From: Tropicimonas aquimaris
Lineage (GTDB): Bacteria > Pseudomonadota > Alphaproteobacteria > Rhodobacterales > Rhodobacteraceae
Reading direction: 5' to 3'
NCBI RefSeq assembly: GCF_042676185.1
Contig: NZ_JBHTJT010000008.1
Coordinates: 372,001 to 436,000, forward strand
DNA: 64,000 nt
Of the stretch, positions 24,502 to 35,173 are shown piece by piece. The translations under genes were made by a program, and so were the position numbers. The notes beneath the pieces were generated by a model that worked only from the letters and a program-made list of their open reading frames with translations, was not told the origin of the DNA and made no database searches. Every line of letters begins with the position of its first letter. The stretch's first letter is position 1.

Positions 24502-25049
24502 GCCGTGGTCGGCCCCTTGGCCTCGCCCGCGAGCTGAATGTCTTCGCGCAGCGGCTTGAAACCGATGTCCTTTTTCTCGTTGCCGAAGCGCCGGGTGAGG
24601 GCGATCAGGTGCAGGGCCGCGGCGGCCGCGCCGCCGCCCTTGTTCTGGCCCGCCGCCTCGGAGCGCACCACAGCCTGCTCGCGGTTCTCGACTGTCAGGA
24701 TGCCGTTGCCAATGCAGGCGCCCTCGAGCCCGAGCAGCTGGATCGCGCGGGAACTGTCGTTGCAGACGGTGTCGTAATGGGTGGTCTCGCCCCGGATCAC
24801 GCAGCCGAGCGCGACGAAGCCGTCGAAGTTGGCCTGGCGCCAGGCGATGCGGATCGCGGTGGGGACTTCGAGCGCGCCGGGGACCTCGACCAGCTCCCAG
24901 CTGCCGCCGACCTTCTCGATCTCGGCCTTTGCGCCGGCGACGAGCTCGTCGGCGATGTCCTTGTAGTAGGGGGCGACCACGATCAGCAGTTTCACCGGCC
25001 GGTCGAACGCGGGCAGCGGCAGGACGTGGTGGGTTTCGGCCTGGGCCAT
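24498..25049 (-). CDS. ribH: 6,7-dimethyl-8-ribityllumazine synthase
   Basis: Condenses 5-amino-6-ribitylaminouracil with 3,4-dihydroxy-2-butanone 4-phosphate to give the substrate of RibE. The 183 residues show LLIVVAPYYKDIADELVAGAKAEI, VPGALEVPTAIRIAW, GCVIRGETTHYDTVCNDSSRAI and GNGILTVENREQA, all conserved. It lies 3 nt after ribB and overlaps nusB by 4 nt, so ribB-ribH-nusB is one operon. Typical lumazine synthases have about 155 residues; the extra part is a C-terminal tail. Confidence 0.96.
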   Translation of the reverse strand: MAQAETHHVLPLPAFDRPVKLLIVVAPYYKDIADELVAGAKAEIEKVGGSWELVEVPGALEVPTAIRIAWRQANFDGFVALGCVIRGETTHYDTVCNDSSRAIQLLGLEGACIGNGILTVENREQAVVRSEAAGQNKGGGAAAAALHLIALTRRFGNEKKDIGFKPLREDIQLAGEAKGPTTA

Positions 25050-25052
25050 GGG

Positions 25053-26156
25053 TTACTCCGTGATCGGGCGGGTGCCGGTGATCGTCAGCCCGTAGGCGTC
25101 GAGGCCGACATAGCGGGTGGAGGGAGAATCCGTCAGCAGGATGAGTTCGGAGACGCCGAGGTTCGACAGCATCTGGGCGCCGAGCCCGGTCTGCTTGACG
25201 ATCGGCGGCCCTTCCTCCTCGTCGAGCTGCAGTTTGTGGTGCGGGTTGCGGAACAGGCAGACCGCGCCGCGGCCCTCGCGGGCGATGATCTCCATCGCGC
25301 GGCCGAGCGTGTCGGGGCGGGTCACGCCGATGCCCAGCAGGTCTTCCATCGCGTTAAGCGCGTGGGTGCGGACCAGGACCGGCTCGGGCGTGGTGATGTC
25401 GCCCTTGACCAGCGCGACGTGCTCGACGCCCTCGGAGCGGTCCGTGAAGACGTGCATCTTCCAGGTGCCGCCGAAGACCGAGCTGACCTCGCGGGTCTCG
25501 GTTTCTTCCATCAGGTTGTCGTGGCGGCGGCGGTAGGCGATCAGGTCGCTGATCGTGCCGATCTTGAGCCCGTGTTTCTGGGCGAAGGAGACCAGCTCGG
25601 GCAGACGCGCCATGGTGCCGTCGTCGTTCATGATCTCGCAGATCACGCTGGAGGGGTTCAGCCCGGCCAGGCGCGAGATGTCGACCGCGGCTTCGGTGTG
25701 CCCGGCGCGGACCAGCACGCCGCCTTCGCGGGCGCGCAGCGGGAAGACGTGGCCCGGGGTGGCGATGTCGGCGGCGGTGGAGGCGTGGTCGATGGCGACC
25801 GAGACGGTGCGTGCGCGGTCGGCAGCGGAGATGCCGGTGGTCACGCCCTCGCGGGCCTCGATGGAGACGGTGAAGGCCGTCGAATGGCGGGAGGAATTGT
25901 TTTCCGCCATCAGCGGCAGGCCGAGCGCGTCGATCCGCTCCGGCGTCAGGCACAGGCAGATCAGGCCGCGGCCATGGGTGGCCATGAAATTCACCGCGTC
26001 CGGGGTGGCCATCTGCGCGGGAATGATCAGGTCGCCCTCGTTCTCCCGGTCCTCGTGGTCGACGAGGATGAACATCCGGCCGTTGCGGGCGTCTTCGATG
26101 ATTTCCTCGACCGAGGAAATGGCGTCGCGATAGAGGGATTCGGTGGTTTCGGTCAT
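25053..26156 (-). CDS. ribB: 3,4-dihydroxy-2-butanone 4-phosphate synthase fused to a degenerate GTP cyclohydrolase II domain
   Basis: Makes the four-carbon precursor for RibH from ribulose 5-phosphate. The ATG at 26156 follows AAGGAAGGA. Residues about 1-210 are a full RibB domain (MFILVDHEDRENEGDLIIPAQ with the acidic metal loop; SSRHSTAFTVSIEA; RAGHTEAAVDISRLAG). The second half is related to GTP cyclohydrolase II, but the zinc cysteines (ECxTGD...RCDCG in active enzymes) are replaced by LVRTHALNAMEDLLG, so it should not open GTP. Such RibB-X hybrids are known in proteobacteria; a separate ribA should exist elsewhere in the genome. No FMN riboswitch was recognised upstream. Confidence 0.92.
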   Translation of the reverse strand: MTETTESLYRDAISSVEEIIEDARNGRMFILVDHEDRENEGDLIIPAQMATPDAVNFMATHGRGLICLCLTPERIDALGLPLMAENNSSRHSTAFTVSIEAREGVTTGISAADRARTVSVAIDHASTAADIATPGHVFPLRAREGGVLVRAGHTEAAVDISRLAGLNPSSVICEIMNDDGTMARLPELVSFAQKHGLKIGTISDLIAYRRRHDNLMEETETREVSSVFGGTWKMHVFTDRSEGVEHVALVKGDITTPEPVLVRTHALNAMEDLLGIGVTRPDTLGRAMEIIAREGRGAVCLFRNPHHKLQLDEEEGPPIVKQTGLGAQMLSNLGVSELILLTDSPSTRYVGLDAYGLTITGTRPITE

Positions 26157-26584
26157 GGCGGTCCTTCCTTGTGGGCGCACATAGGCGATGCAGGGCAGGA
26201 AGGCCAGAGGTTGCGGCCCGACGCAGCGTTGCGACCGATGGCCGGGCCTGTGGCCTGGCGGGCTCCTCTGACCGCGGCGCGGCAGGCTTCATGTGTGGGG
26301 GAATGACTTGTTTGTAGTATGACCCCGAGCGGATCTCCGCTGAGTCGGAGGCACAATATGTAGTGAAATATTGATTATATGGAGGTAAAAGTACTATATG
26401 TTGTGTTGTAGGGGGAGTTCCTCTGTTCGAAAGGTCACACGATGATCATACGTTTCTCAATCGCCGGAAAGGTAAGCTATGGCGATTTGCTCCGCACTCT
26501 TGCACTTCTCCTGATGGCATTACGCCTGTTCCTGTAGAACCGCTGGCTCTGCTCGGCGCTGAATGGTGTCCTTTTGGAGGGCGA
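26157..26584. other. Intergenic region with an AT-rich part between ribB and the lysophospholipase gene
   Basis: The 428 nt begin with the ribB leader (to about 26300, GC-rich). From about 26300 to 26540 the sequence is markedly AT-rich for this genome (for example ATATGTAGTGAAATATTGAT) and looks like remnant or foreign DNA. It contains only the 31-codon frame listed separately. I see no riboswitch fold or tRNA. Confidence 0.5.
26442..26537 (+). CDS. Possible short hydrophobic peptide, 31 aa
   Basis: ATG at 26442 opens a 31-codon frame ending TAG, reading MIIRFSIAGKVSYGDLLRTL then ALLLMALRLFL, that is, a short polar start and a hydrophobic end that could span the membrane. No clear ribosome site precedes it. 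It lies in AT-rich DNA with no support other than composition; it may be chance. Confidence 0.2.
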   Translation: MIIRFSIAGKVSYGDLLRTLALLLMALRLFL

Positions 26585-27535
26585 TCAGGCGGCGCCGCCG
26601 CGGGTGTCGAAAAGCGCGGCGCAGGCGTCGAAGAAGGCGGAGCGGATCGGCGGCGGCTCCATCATCAGCTCGTGCTCGGCGCCGGGCACCTCGGAGAGCG
26701 TGCCGCCGGACCAGTCGGCCATCAGCCTTCTGATCGCCGAGATCTCCACGATCCGCTCGTTGCTGCCCATCCAGGTGATGCAGGGCGTCGCGGGCGGCGG
26801 CAGGCGGCGCAGGCGGCGGCCCTCGCGAAACGCCTCGTTGAGCCAGGTCATCGAGGGGCCGCCGAGCGCAAGCTCGGGCTGCATCTCCACCTGGCGCCGC
26901 ATCCAGGCGAACATCTCGGGGTCGGTGGTCAGGGTGTTGTTCTCGAACGGGGCGTCGAGCACGTAGGTCACCGGTTTGGTCGAGGGCGCGTAGCGGCTGC
27001 CGAAGCCTGTGACATGGGCCGAGGCGGTGATCAGCCCGGCGAAGGGGCGCGTGGCGGGGTGCAGCTTGATGCCCCACATCGGGGCGGAAAAGGCCACGGC
27101 GTCGACCGGCAGGCGCTCGTGCAGCGCGCGCAGCCCGATGGCTCCTCCCATCGAATGGGCCAGCAGGAAGAACGGCTCCGGCAGGCCCTTGGCGCGGGCG
27201 AAGCGGACCAGCTCGGCGACGTCGAGCTGGTATTCGGAGAAGCGGCTGACATGGCCGGTGGCGGGATCGTCGAGCTGCCGGTCCGAGAGCCCCTGGCCCC
27301 GCCAGTCGAGGGTCACGCTGGCATAGCCGCGTGCCTGCAGCTCGGCGGCGGCGGGGCCATATTTCTCGACGAATTCCGTCCGCCCGGTGAACAGCAGCAC
27401 GGTGCCGCGGCAGTCGGCGGGCGGCGGGGCCAGCAGCGCCAGGCGCAACCGCACACCGTCGGGCGCGACGACCCACACGGCCTCGGCCCCCTCGGGGGCC
27501 GCGGCGATGCCGTGGTAAAACGGTGCTTGCGTCAT
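26585..27535 (-). CDS. Alpha/beta hydrolase, lysophospholipase (PldB) type
   Basis: Serine hydrolase probably acting on lysophospholipids or monoacylglycerols. The 316-residue protein has the oxyanion strand (GTVLLFTGRTEFVEKYG), TLDWRGQGLSDR, the nucleophile elbow AHSMGGAIG, and the late Asp/His region (SGGTLSEVPGAEHELMMEPP). The start at 27535 is chosen to avoid overlap with the SCP2 gene, which ends 25 nt upstream on the same strand; AGGA is rather close to it, so 27547 is possible. Paired with the SCP2 gene it may form a lipid-handling unit. Confidence 0.87.
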   Translation of the reverse strand: MTQAPFYHGIAAAPEGAEAVWVVAPDGVRLRLALLAPPPADCRGTVLLFTGRTEFVEKYGPAAAELQARGYASVTLDWRGQGLSDRQLDDPATGHVSRFSEYQLDVAELVRFARAKGLPEPFFLLAHSMGGAIGLRALHERLPVDAVAFSAPMWGIKLHPATRPFAGLITASAHVTGFGSRYAPSTKPVTYVLDAPFENNTLTTDPEMFAWMRRQVEMQPELALGGPSMTWLNEAFREGRRLRRLPPPATPCITWMGSNERIVEISAIRRLMADWSGGTLSEVPGAEHELMMEPPPIRSAFFDACAALFDTRGGAA

Positions 27536-27560
27536 CCGTCCTGCCATGTGGTGCCGGGTC

Positions 27561-27848
27561 TCAGGCGAGGGCATTCCCGAGCGCCATCGCGACGCCCATG
27601 TCGCCGTCGACGGTCAGCTTGCCGGTCATGAACGCGGCGGTCGGGTTGGTCTCGCCTTCGAGGATCGCCTGGAAGGTCTCGGCGTCGGCGGTGAGGGTCA
27701 CGTCCGCATCCTCGTCGCCGGCATGCACGCCGGTGCCGTCGATCATCAGCGCGCCTTCGCCCTCGATCACGAATTTCGCGGTGCCGGGCACATTGCCGTC
27801 CAGACGCTCGCTCAGGACGGCGACGGCCTTGTCGATAACTTCACTCAC
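27561..27848 (-). CDS. SCP2 sterol-binding-domain protein
   Basis: A 95-residue stand-alone SCP2 lipid-transfer fold (MSEVIDKAVAVLSERLDGNV ... ADVTLTADAETFQAILEGETNPTAAFMTGKLTVDGDMGVAMAL). The pattern of a beta sheet followed by the METG/MTGKLxxxGD hairpin is diagnostic. The start is taken as GTG 27848-27846: the GGAGG at 27861-27857 is 8 nt upstream, while the ATG at 27854 is only 2 nt from it. The ligand is unknown; a hydrophobic acyl chain is likely. Confidence 0.88.
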   Translation of the reverse strand: MSEVIDKAVAVLSERLDGNVPGTAKFVIEGEGALMIDGTGVHAGDEDADVTLTADAETFQAILEGETNPTAAFMTGKLTVDGDMGVAMALGNALA

Positions 27849-27922
27849 GCGCATTTCCTCCAATGGTTGTGATTGCGAGGGTGATTGGCATTTCCCGCAA
27901 CCGCGCTAGACTGACCTACGTT

Positions 27923-28492
27923 ATGGTTCGCATCGCCCCATCTCTCAACCGGATCGTTACGGCATTTCTTGCCGCCCTCTGGCTCGCACCCGCGGCATTC
28001 GCCCAGGGCGCCGATTCGACCGAGGTCGAGCGGCTTCTGGGAGAGCTTGCCCAGCCGGAGCAGCAGGGCTGGCAGCAGATCGAGGCCAGTATCATGCGCG
28101 AATGGTCCAAGTCCGGCTCGCCGGCGATGGACCTGCTCCTGCAGCGCGGTCAGCAGGCGATGGAGGAGGGCGACATGGAGGCGGCGATCGAGCACCTGAG
28201 CGCGCTCACCGACCATGCCCCGGATTTCGCCGAAGGCTGGAACGCACGGGCGACCGCCTTTTTCCACGCCGGAGAATATGGCCTGTCGCTGGCCGATATC
28301 GAGCGGACGCTGGCGCTGAACCCCGACCATTTTGGCGCGATCACGGGGCTCGGGATCATCCTGGAGGAGCTCGGATACGAGACCGAGGCGCTGGAGGCCT
28401 ACCGCGCCGTCGAGGCTATACATCCCCATCTCGAGTCCGTAAGACAGGGCATCGAGCGGCTTGAAAGCAAGGTCGAGGGCGAGCGCCTCTGA
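27923..28492 (+). CDS. Exported TPR-repeat protein
   Basis: From ATG 27923 the protein has 189 residues: a signal peptide (VRIAPSLNRIVTAFLAALWL then APAAFA, cleavage before QGADS), then tetratricopeptide repeats (DLLLQRGQQAMEEGDMEAAIEHLSALTDHAPDFAEGWNARATAFFHAGEYGLSLADIERTLALNP, about 70-135, and one more). It should scaffold protein contacts in the periplasm. An upstream start at 27863 is possible but would bury the signal. It lies 30 nt before the helicase gene on the same strand and is divergent from the SCP2 gene. Confidence 0.8.
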   Translation: MVRIAPSLNRIVTAFLAALWLAPAAFAQGADSTEVERLLGELAQPEQQGWQQIEASIMREWSKSGSPAMDLLLQRGQQAMEEGDMEAAIEHLSALTDHAPDFAEGWNARATAFFHAGEYGLSLADIERTLALNPDHFGAITGLGIILEELGYETEALEAYRAVEAIHPHLESVRQGIERLESKVEGERL

Positions 28493-28522
28493 GCCCGCCC
28501 GGGCCACCCGAAGGGACCGGAG

Positions 28523-31456
<2,934 letters not shown>

Positions 31457-31472
31457 CCGGGGCATCGGCCGC

Positions 31473-31874
31473 ATGAGCGACGCCTCCGCCAGCCAGGTTG
31501 ACGGGGTTGGACCGGCGACGCTCAGGATCGACAAGTGGCTTTGGCAGGCGCGGTTCTTCAAGACCCGTAGCCTCGCCGCCCGGCAGGTCTCCGAGGGCAA
31601 GGTTCGGGTCAATGCGATCCGGATCTCCAAGCCGGCCCGCAGCGTCGGGCCTGGCGATGTTCTGACGTTTCCGCAGGGGAATGCGATCCGCGTCGTCCGG
31701 ATCCTCGCCCTCGGCATCCGCCGCGGACCGGCCAGCGAGGCGCAGGCGCTCTACGAGGATCTCTCACCACCCGAAACCCAGCCGGCCCAGCGGCCATTGG
31801 GCGAGGGCGGGCCCCGGCCGACCAAAAAACAACGTCGCAGACTCATCAATTCCCGTCCCGACCCGCTTGATTAG
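31473..31874 (+). CDS. hslR: S4-domain RNA-binding protein (Hsp15/HslR-like)
   Basis: A 133-residue protein whose S4 domain (LRIDKWLWQARFFKTRSLAARQVSEGKVRVNAIRISKPARSVGPGD, about 17-62) matches heat-shock protein 15, which binds 50S subunits carrying stalled nascent chains. A basic C-terminus (RPTKKQRRRLINSRPDPLD) follows. Its place directly after the SUV3-like helicase suggests joint RNA work. HslR identity is by domain and length. Confidence 0.85.
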   Translation: MSDASASQVDGVGPATLRIDKWLWQARFFKTRSLAARQVSEGKVRVNAIRISKPARSVGPGDVLTFPQGNAIRVVRILALGIRRGPASEAQALYEDLSPPETQPAQRPLGEGGPRPTKKQRRRLINSRPDPLD

Positions 31875-31923
31875 CCCCGCAGCCTCCGCTACCTGACACC
31901 GAAAAGCTAATCCGGAGACCCCC

Positions 31924-32259
31924 ATGACCTACGTCGTCACGGAAAACTGCATCGCCTGCAAATACACCGACTGCGTCGAGGTCTGTCCCGTCGACTGTTT
32001 CTACGAGGGCGAGAATTTCCTGGTCATTCATCCGGACGAATGCATCGACTGCGGTGTCTGCGAGCCGGAATGCCCCGCCGACGCGATCCGTCCGGACACC
32101 GAGCCGGACATGGAGAAGTGGGTCGAGTTCAACCGCAAGTACTCGGAGCTCTGGCCGGTGATCGTGACGAAGAAGGATCCGCTCCCCACGGCGGAGGAGA
32201 TGGACGGCAAGCCGGGCAAGATGGAGCTGTTCTCCGAGACGCCAGGCGAGGGCGGCTGA
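31924..32259 (+). CDS. fdxA: 7Fe ferredoxin (FdII type)
   Basis: A 111-residue ferredoxin with one [3Fe-4S] and one [4Fe-4S] cluster: the N-terminal CIACKYTDCVEVCPVDCFYEG (C9, C17, C21, C25 region) and CIDCGVCEPECPADAI (about 40-55). The long C-terminal tail with WVEFNRKYSELWPVIVTKK is typical of FdxA in alphaproteobacteria. A CGGAGA ribosome site precedes the ATG. It is an electron carrier in the cytoplasm; its partner is unknown. Confidence 0.95.
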   Translation: MTYVVTENCIACKYTDCVEVCPVDCFYEGENFLVIHPDECIDCGVCEPECPADAIRPDTEPDMEKWVEFNRKYSELWPVIVTKKDPLPTAEEMDGKPGKMELFSETPGEGG

Positions 32260-32408
32260 GCTGCGATTCGGCTCGCTGCGGCCTCGCTGTTTGCAAACCC
32301 GCCTTGGGCCATGCCGAAAAGCCTGCGCGGCTTGCGGATTTCCGCCGATTGCGCCTCGCAGATCATCCTGCAGATCAAGGCGCTCTGCCCGCGCCGCGGC
32401 GCGGCGCT

Positions 32409-32436
32409 TTGAATTTGACCAAATCTGTGCTATATA
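32409..32436 (+). promoter_or_regulatory. Candidate carD promoter
   Basis: TTGAAT (32409-32414), a 16-nt spacer and TATATA (32431-32436) lie about 145 nt before carD, in the only AT-rich patch of the 321-nt fdxA-carD gap. The rest of that gap (32260-32408, 32437-32580) has no gene I can support; a T-rich hairpin-like stretch near 32515-32555 (AAGAGG..., CGGGCTTTTTTGG) may be part of the leader. Confidence 0.5.
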
Positions 32437-32580
32437 GGTCATACGACGATGACTGACGCCGCCCACAGCGACTGCTCGCCTGTACGGCAGACTCTTGACG
32501 CCCTGGTCCATGGCCGCTCCGGAAGAGGTTCTTCCCGGTGCGGGCTTTTTTGGCCTGTCGCGTCCTGGTGAGGGAACTAC

Positions 32581-33090
32581 ATGACCAAAACGAAGAAACC
32601 TGATTTCCGCCCGAACGATTATGTTGTGTACCCGGCGCACGGCGTCGGACAGATCATCTCGATCGAGGAACAGGAAATCGCGGGGCTCTCTCTCGAGCTG
32701 TTTGTCATCTCCTTCGAGAAGGACAAGATGACCCTCCGTGTGCCGACGAACAAGGCCACCGAGGTCGGCATGCGCGGACTGAGCTCGCCCGACGTGGTCT
32801 CCAAGGCGATGACCACGCTCAAGGGCAAGGCAAAGGTCAAGCGAGCCATGTGGTCGCGCCGGGCCCAGGAATACGAACAGAAGATCAACTCGGGCGACCT
32901 GATCGCCATCGCCGAGGTGGTGCGCGACCTGCACCGCACCGACGATCAACGGGAACAGTCCTATTCCGAGCGTCAGCTTTACGAAGCCGCGCTGGAGCGT
33001 CTGACCCGCGAGGTCGCTGCCGTGTCCGGTGTCGGCGAGACCGACGCCCAGAAGACGGTTGACGCCGTTCTGGTGGGCCGCGCCGCCTGA
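32581..33090 (+). CDS. carD: CarD-family transcription regulator
   Basis: Binds the RNA polymerase beta subunit and stabilises open promoter complexes. The 169 residues have the RNAP-interaction domain with the hallmark FRPNDYVVYPAHGVGQIISIEEQEIAG (about 9-35) and the helical DNA-binding part with KVKRAMWSRRAQEYEQKINSGDLIAIAEVVRDLHR (about 84-118). GAGGGAAC precedes the ATG. In alphaproteobacteria it sits next to fdxA, as here, and has its own terminator. Confidence 0.94.
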   Translation: MTKTKKPDFRPNDYVVYPAHGVGQIISIEEQEIAGLSLELFVISFEKDKMTLRVPTNKATEVGMRGLSSPDVVSKAMTTLKGKAKVKRAMWSRRAQEYEQKINSGDLIAIAEVVRDLHRTDDQREQSYSERQLYEAALERLTREVAAVSGVGETDAQKTVDAVLVGRAA

Positions 33091-33120
33091 TCCGGCGACC
33101 CCATCATGCGAGACTGGAAG

Positions 33121-33143
33121 AGGGGCCTCCGCGGCCCCTTTTT
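33121..33143 (+). terminator. Rho-independent terminator of carD
   Basis: GGGGCC-TCCGC-GGCCCC followed by TTTTT, 31 nt after the carD stop. The flanking A on the left also lets it work weakly in the other direction for cobS. Confidence 0.9.
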
Positions 33144-33181
33144 CGTGTCCGGGTCGAACTGGGGCGAGCTGTCGGGTGGGA

Positions 33182-33937
33182 TCAGGCGAGCAGTGCCGTT
33201 GCCGTGGCGAGGGTGACGATCTCGGCGACCTGCTGGGTCGCACCGAGGATGTCGCCGGTCTGGCCGCCGAGCTTGGCCCGGGCGAGTGCCGCGCAGGCGA
33301 GCGTCGCCAGCCCGGCCAGTGCCGCCAGCAGCAGCGCCTGCGGCCCCAGAAGCGCCAGCGACAGCCCGAGCGCCAGCGCCATGGCCAGCACCGCCGCGCC
33401 CGCGCCGGGGCGCCCGATGCTGCGCGACAGCCCGTCCGTCCGGGCGTTGGGCAGCGCGGCCATCACCCCGGTCATCGCCGCCCGGCTGAGCAGCGCCGCG
33501 CCCAGCAGCGGGGCCAGCAGCAGGGGCCCGAGCGCTGCGAGCAGCGACCAGCGCAGGCCGATGGCCAGCACGAGCGCCAGCACCCCGTAGCTGCCGATCC
33601 GGCTGTCCTTCATGATCTCCAGCCGCCGTTCGCGGGTCCAGCCGCCCCAGAGCCCGTCGGCGCTGTCGGCAAGCCCGTCCTCGTGCATCGCCCCGGTCAG
33701 CACCACCTGCACGGCGAGCGCCATCCCGGCGGCAAAGGCCGGGGGCAGCCCGAGCGCCATCAGCCCGAGCGCAAGGCCCCCGGCGCCGAGCGCCACCGGC
33801 AGCCCGGCCAGCGGATAGGCCCAGGCGGCAGCGGCGCCGCGGGTGCTGGCGTGCTCGGCGGGCACGGGCACCGGCAGGCGGGTGAGAAGCGCGGTCGCCA
33901 GGGCCACGTCGGCGAGGGGGGTAGGACGAATGGTCAT
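33182..33937 (-). CDS. cobS: Adenosylcobinamide-GDP ribazoletransferase (cobalamin synthase)
   Basis: Joins adenosylcobinamide-GDP and alpha-ribazole to form adenosylcobalamin at the membrane. The 251-residue protein is mostly membrane helices (for example GVLALVLAIGLRWSLLAALGPLLLAPLLGAALL, AVLAMALALGLSLALLGPQALLLAALAGLATLA) and carries the motif TGAMHEDGLADSADGLWGG (about 81-99) that binds metal. The ATG at 33937 follows GGAGCGAAG. It is divergent from cobT with 71 nt between, so the two last steps of B12 assembly share a control region. Confidence 0.95.
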   Translation of the reverse strand: MTIRPTPLADVALATALLTRLPVPVPAEHASTRGAAAAWAYPLAGLPVALGAGGLALGLMALGLPPAFAAGMALAVQVVLTGAMHEDGLADSADGLWGGWTRERRLEIMKDSRIGSYGVLALVLAIGLRWSLLAALGPLLLAPLLGAALLSRAAMTGVMAALPNARTDGLSRSIGRPGAGAAVLAMALALGLSLALLGPQALLLAALAGLATLACAALARAKLGGQTGDILGATQQVAEIVTLATATALLA

Positions 33938-34008
33938 CTTCGCTCCGCAAGCACTTGTCGCCAAAGCCATATGGGCGCAGAAGCGCGGAAACAAGACCGA
34001 GGCGCAAG

Positions 34009-35037
34009 ATGACACGAACCCCTCCCTTCACCGACATCCAGGGACTCCGCAAGGCTCTCGCCGACCTGCCACATCCCGACGCCACGGCGGCCGAGGCCGC
34101 CGCCGGGCGCAACGCGATGCTGACCAAGCCGCCGGCGGCCCTCGGCCGCCTGGAAGAGCTGGCGCTCTGGTACGCCGGCTGGCGCGGCGATGCGCGGCCG
34201 CGGCTGGAAGCGCCGCAGGTGGTCGTCTTTGCCGGCAACCACGGGGTGGCGGCGCGCGGTGTCTCTGCCTTTCCGGTCGAGGTCACGGTGCAGATGGTGG
34301 CCAATTTCGAGGCCGGCGGGGCAGCTATCAACCAGCTCGCCAAGGCCTTCGGCGCGACGATGGACGTGGTGTCGCTGGAGCTTGACCGCCCGACCGGGGA
34401 TTTCACCGAAGGCCCGGCGATGAGCGAGGCAGAGCTGATGGCGGCGATGGTGGCGGGCTGGCAGGCGGTCGATCCGCAGGCCGACCTACTGGTCACCGGC
34501 GAGATGGGGATCGGCAATACCACCGCTGCGGCAGCGATTGCCGCTGGCCTCTACGGCGGCGGGGCGGAGGCCTGGGTCGGCCGGGGCACCGGTGTCGACG
34601 ACGCCGGGCTCGCGCGCAAGCGGGAGGTCGTCGATGCCGGGCTGGCGCGTCATGCCGAGGCCAATGGCGATCCACTGGAGATCCTGCGGCGGCTCGGCGG
34701 CAGGGAGATCGCGGCCATGGCGGGGGCGATCCTCGCCGCGCGGCATCATCGCATCCCGGTCATCCTTGATGGTTTCATCTGCTGTTCCGCAGCTGCGGTT
34801 CTGGCCGAGGCGGCGCCGGGCGCGCTGGATCATGCGGTCGCCGGCCATGTGTCGGCCGAGGGTGCTCATGCGGCGATGCTGGAACGTCTCGGAAAGGCGC
34901 CGCTCCTGAGCCTCGGGCTGCGGCTCGGCGAGGGGTCTGGCGCGGCGCTGGCGATCGGCGTGCTCAAGGGCGCCATCGCCTGCCATTCCGGCATGGCGAC
35001 CTTCGGGGAGGCGGGCGTCTCGGACAGCGGCGCCTGA
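34009..35037 (+). CDS. cobT: Nicotinate-nucleotide--dimethylbenzimidazole phosphoribosyltransferase
   Basis: Makes alpha-ribazole phosphate from 5,6-dimethylbenzimidazole, feeding CobS. The 342 residues include RNAMLTKPPAALGRLEELALWYAGW, VVVFAGNHGVAARGVSAFP, LVTGEMGIGNTTAAAAIAAGL and ILDGFICCSAAA, all conserved in CobT; the catalytic Glu is expected near the C-terminal region RLGEGSGAALAIGVLKGAI. GAGGCGCAAG precedes the ATG. No other cobalamin genes lie in the window, and no cobalamin riboswitch was recognised in the short divergent gap. Confidence 0.95.
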   Translation: MTRTPPFTDIQGLRKALADLPHPDATAAEAAAGRNAMLTKPPAALGRLEELALWYAGWRGDARPRLEAPQVVVFAGNHGVAARGVSAFPVEVTVQMVANFEAGGAAINQLAKAFGATMDVVSLELDRPTGDFTEGPAMSEAELMAAMVAGWQAVDPQADLLVTGEMGIGNTTAAAAIAAGLYGGGAEAWVGRGTGVDDAGLARKREVVDAGLARHAEANGDPLEILRRLGGREIAAMAGAILAARHHRIPVILDGFICCSAAAVLAEAAPGALDHAVAGHVSAEGAHAAMLERLGKAPLLSLGLRLGEGSGAALAIGVLKGAIACHSGMATFGEAGVSDSGA

Positions 35038-35054
35038 CGTGCCATCCGTCGCCC

Positions 35055-35074
35055 GATCTTTCGTCCGAAAGATC
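35055..35074 (+). other. Hairpin after cobT
   Basis: GATCTTTCG-TC-CGAAAGATC is a perfect 9-bp inverted repeat 18 nt after the cobT stop. No T-run follows, so its role as terminator is uncertain; it directly precedes the GC-rich repeat element. Confidence 0.45.
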
Positions 35075-35078
35075 GTCC

Positions 35079-35155
35079 GCGCGCGCCTTGCGCGCGTGGC
35101 CCGGCCCAACCGGAGGAGCGGCATCCGCAGGATGCCGTGACGACGGGCGGGAGCC
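35079..35155. repeat. GC-rich hairpin element, GCGCGC-CCCGGCCCAACC family, copy 2
   Basis: CGCGCG-CCTTG-CGCGCG (80-96), CCCGGCCCAACC (35100-35111) and GGGCGGGAGCC (35145-35155) repeat the blocks of the element at 23963-24034. It lies between the convergent cobT and kef genes, where a bidirectional terminator would be expected. Confidence 0.6.
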
Positions 35156-35173
35156 ATCCGGGCCCCGGCGACA

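Noticed and set aside
26157..26300. FMN riboswitch upstream of ribB
   Set aside because: None of the conserved RFN blocks was found in the leader on the minus strand.
33938..34008. Cobalamin riboswitch between cobS and cobT
   Set aside because: The gap is only 71 nt and lacks a B12-box-like sequence.
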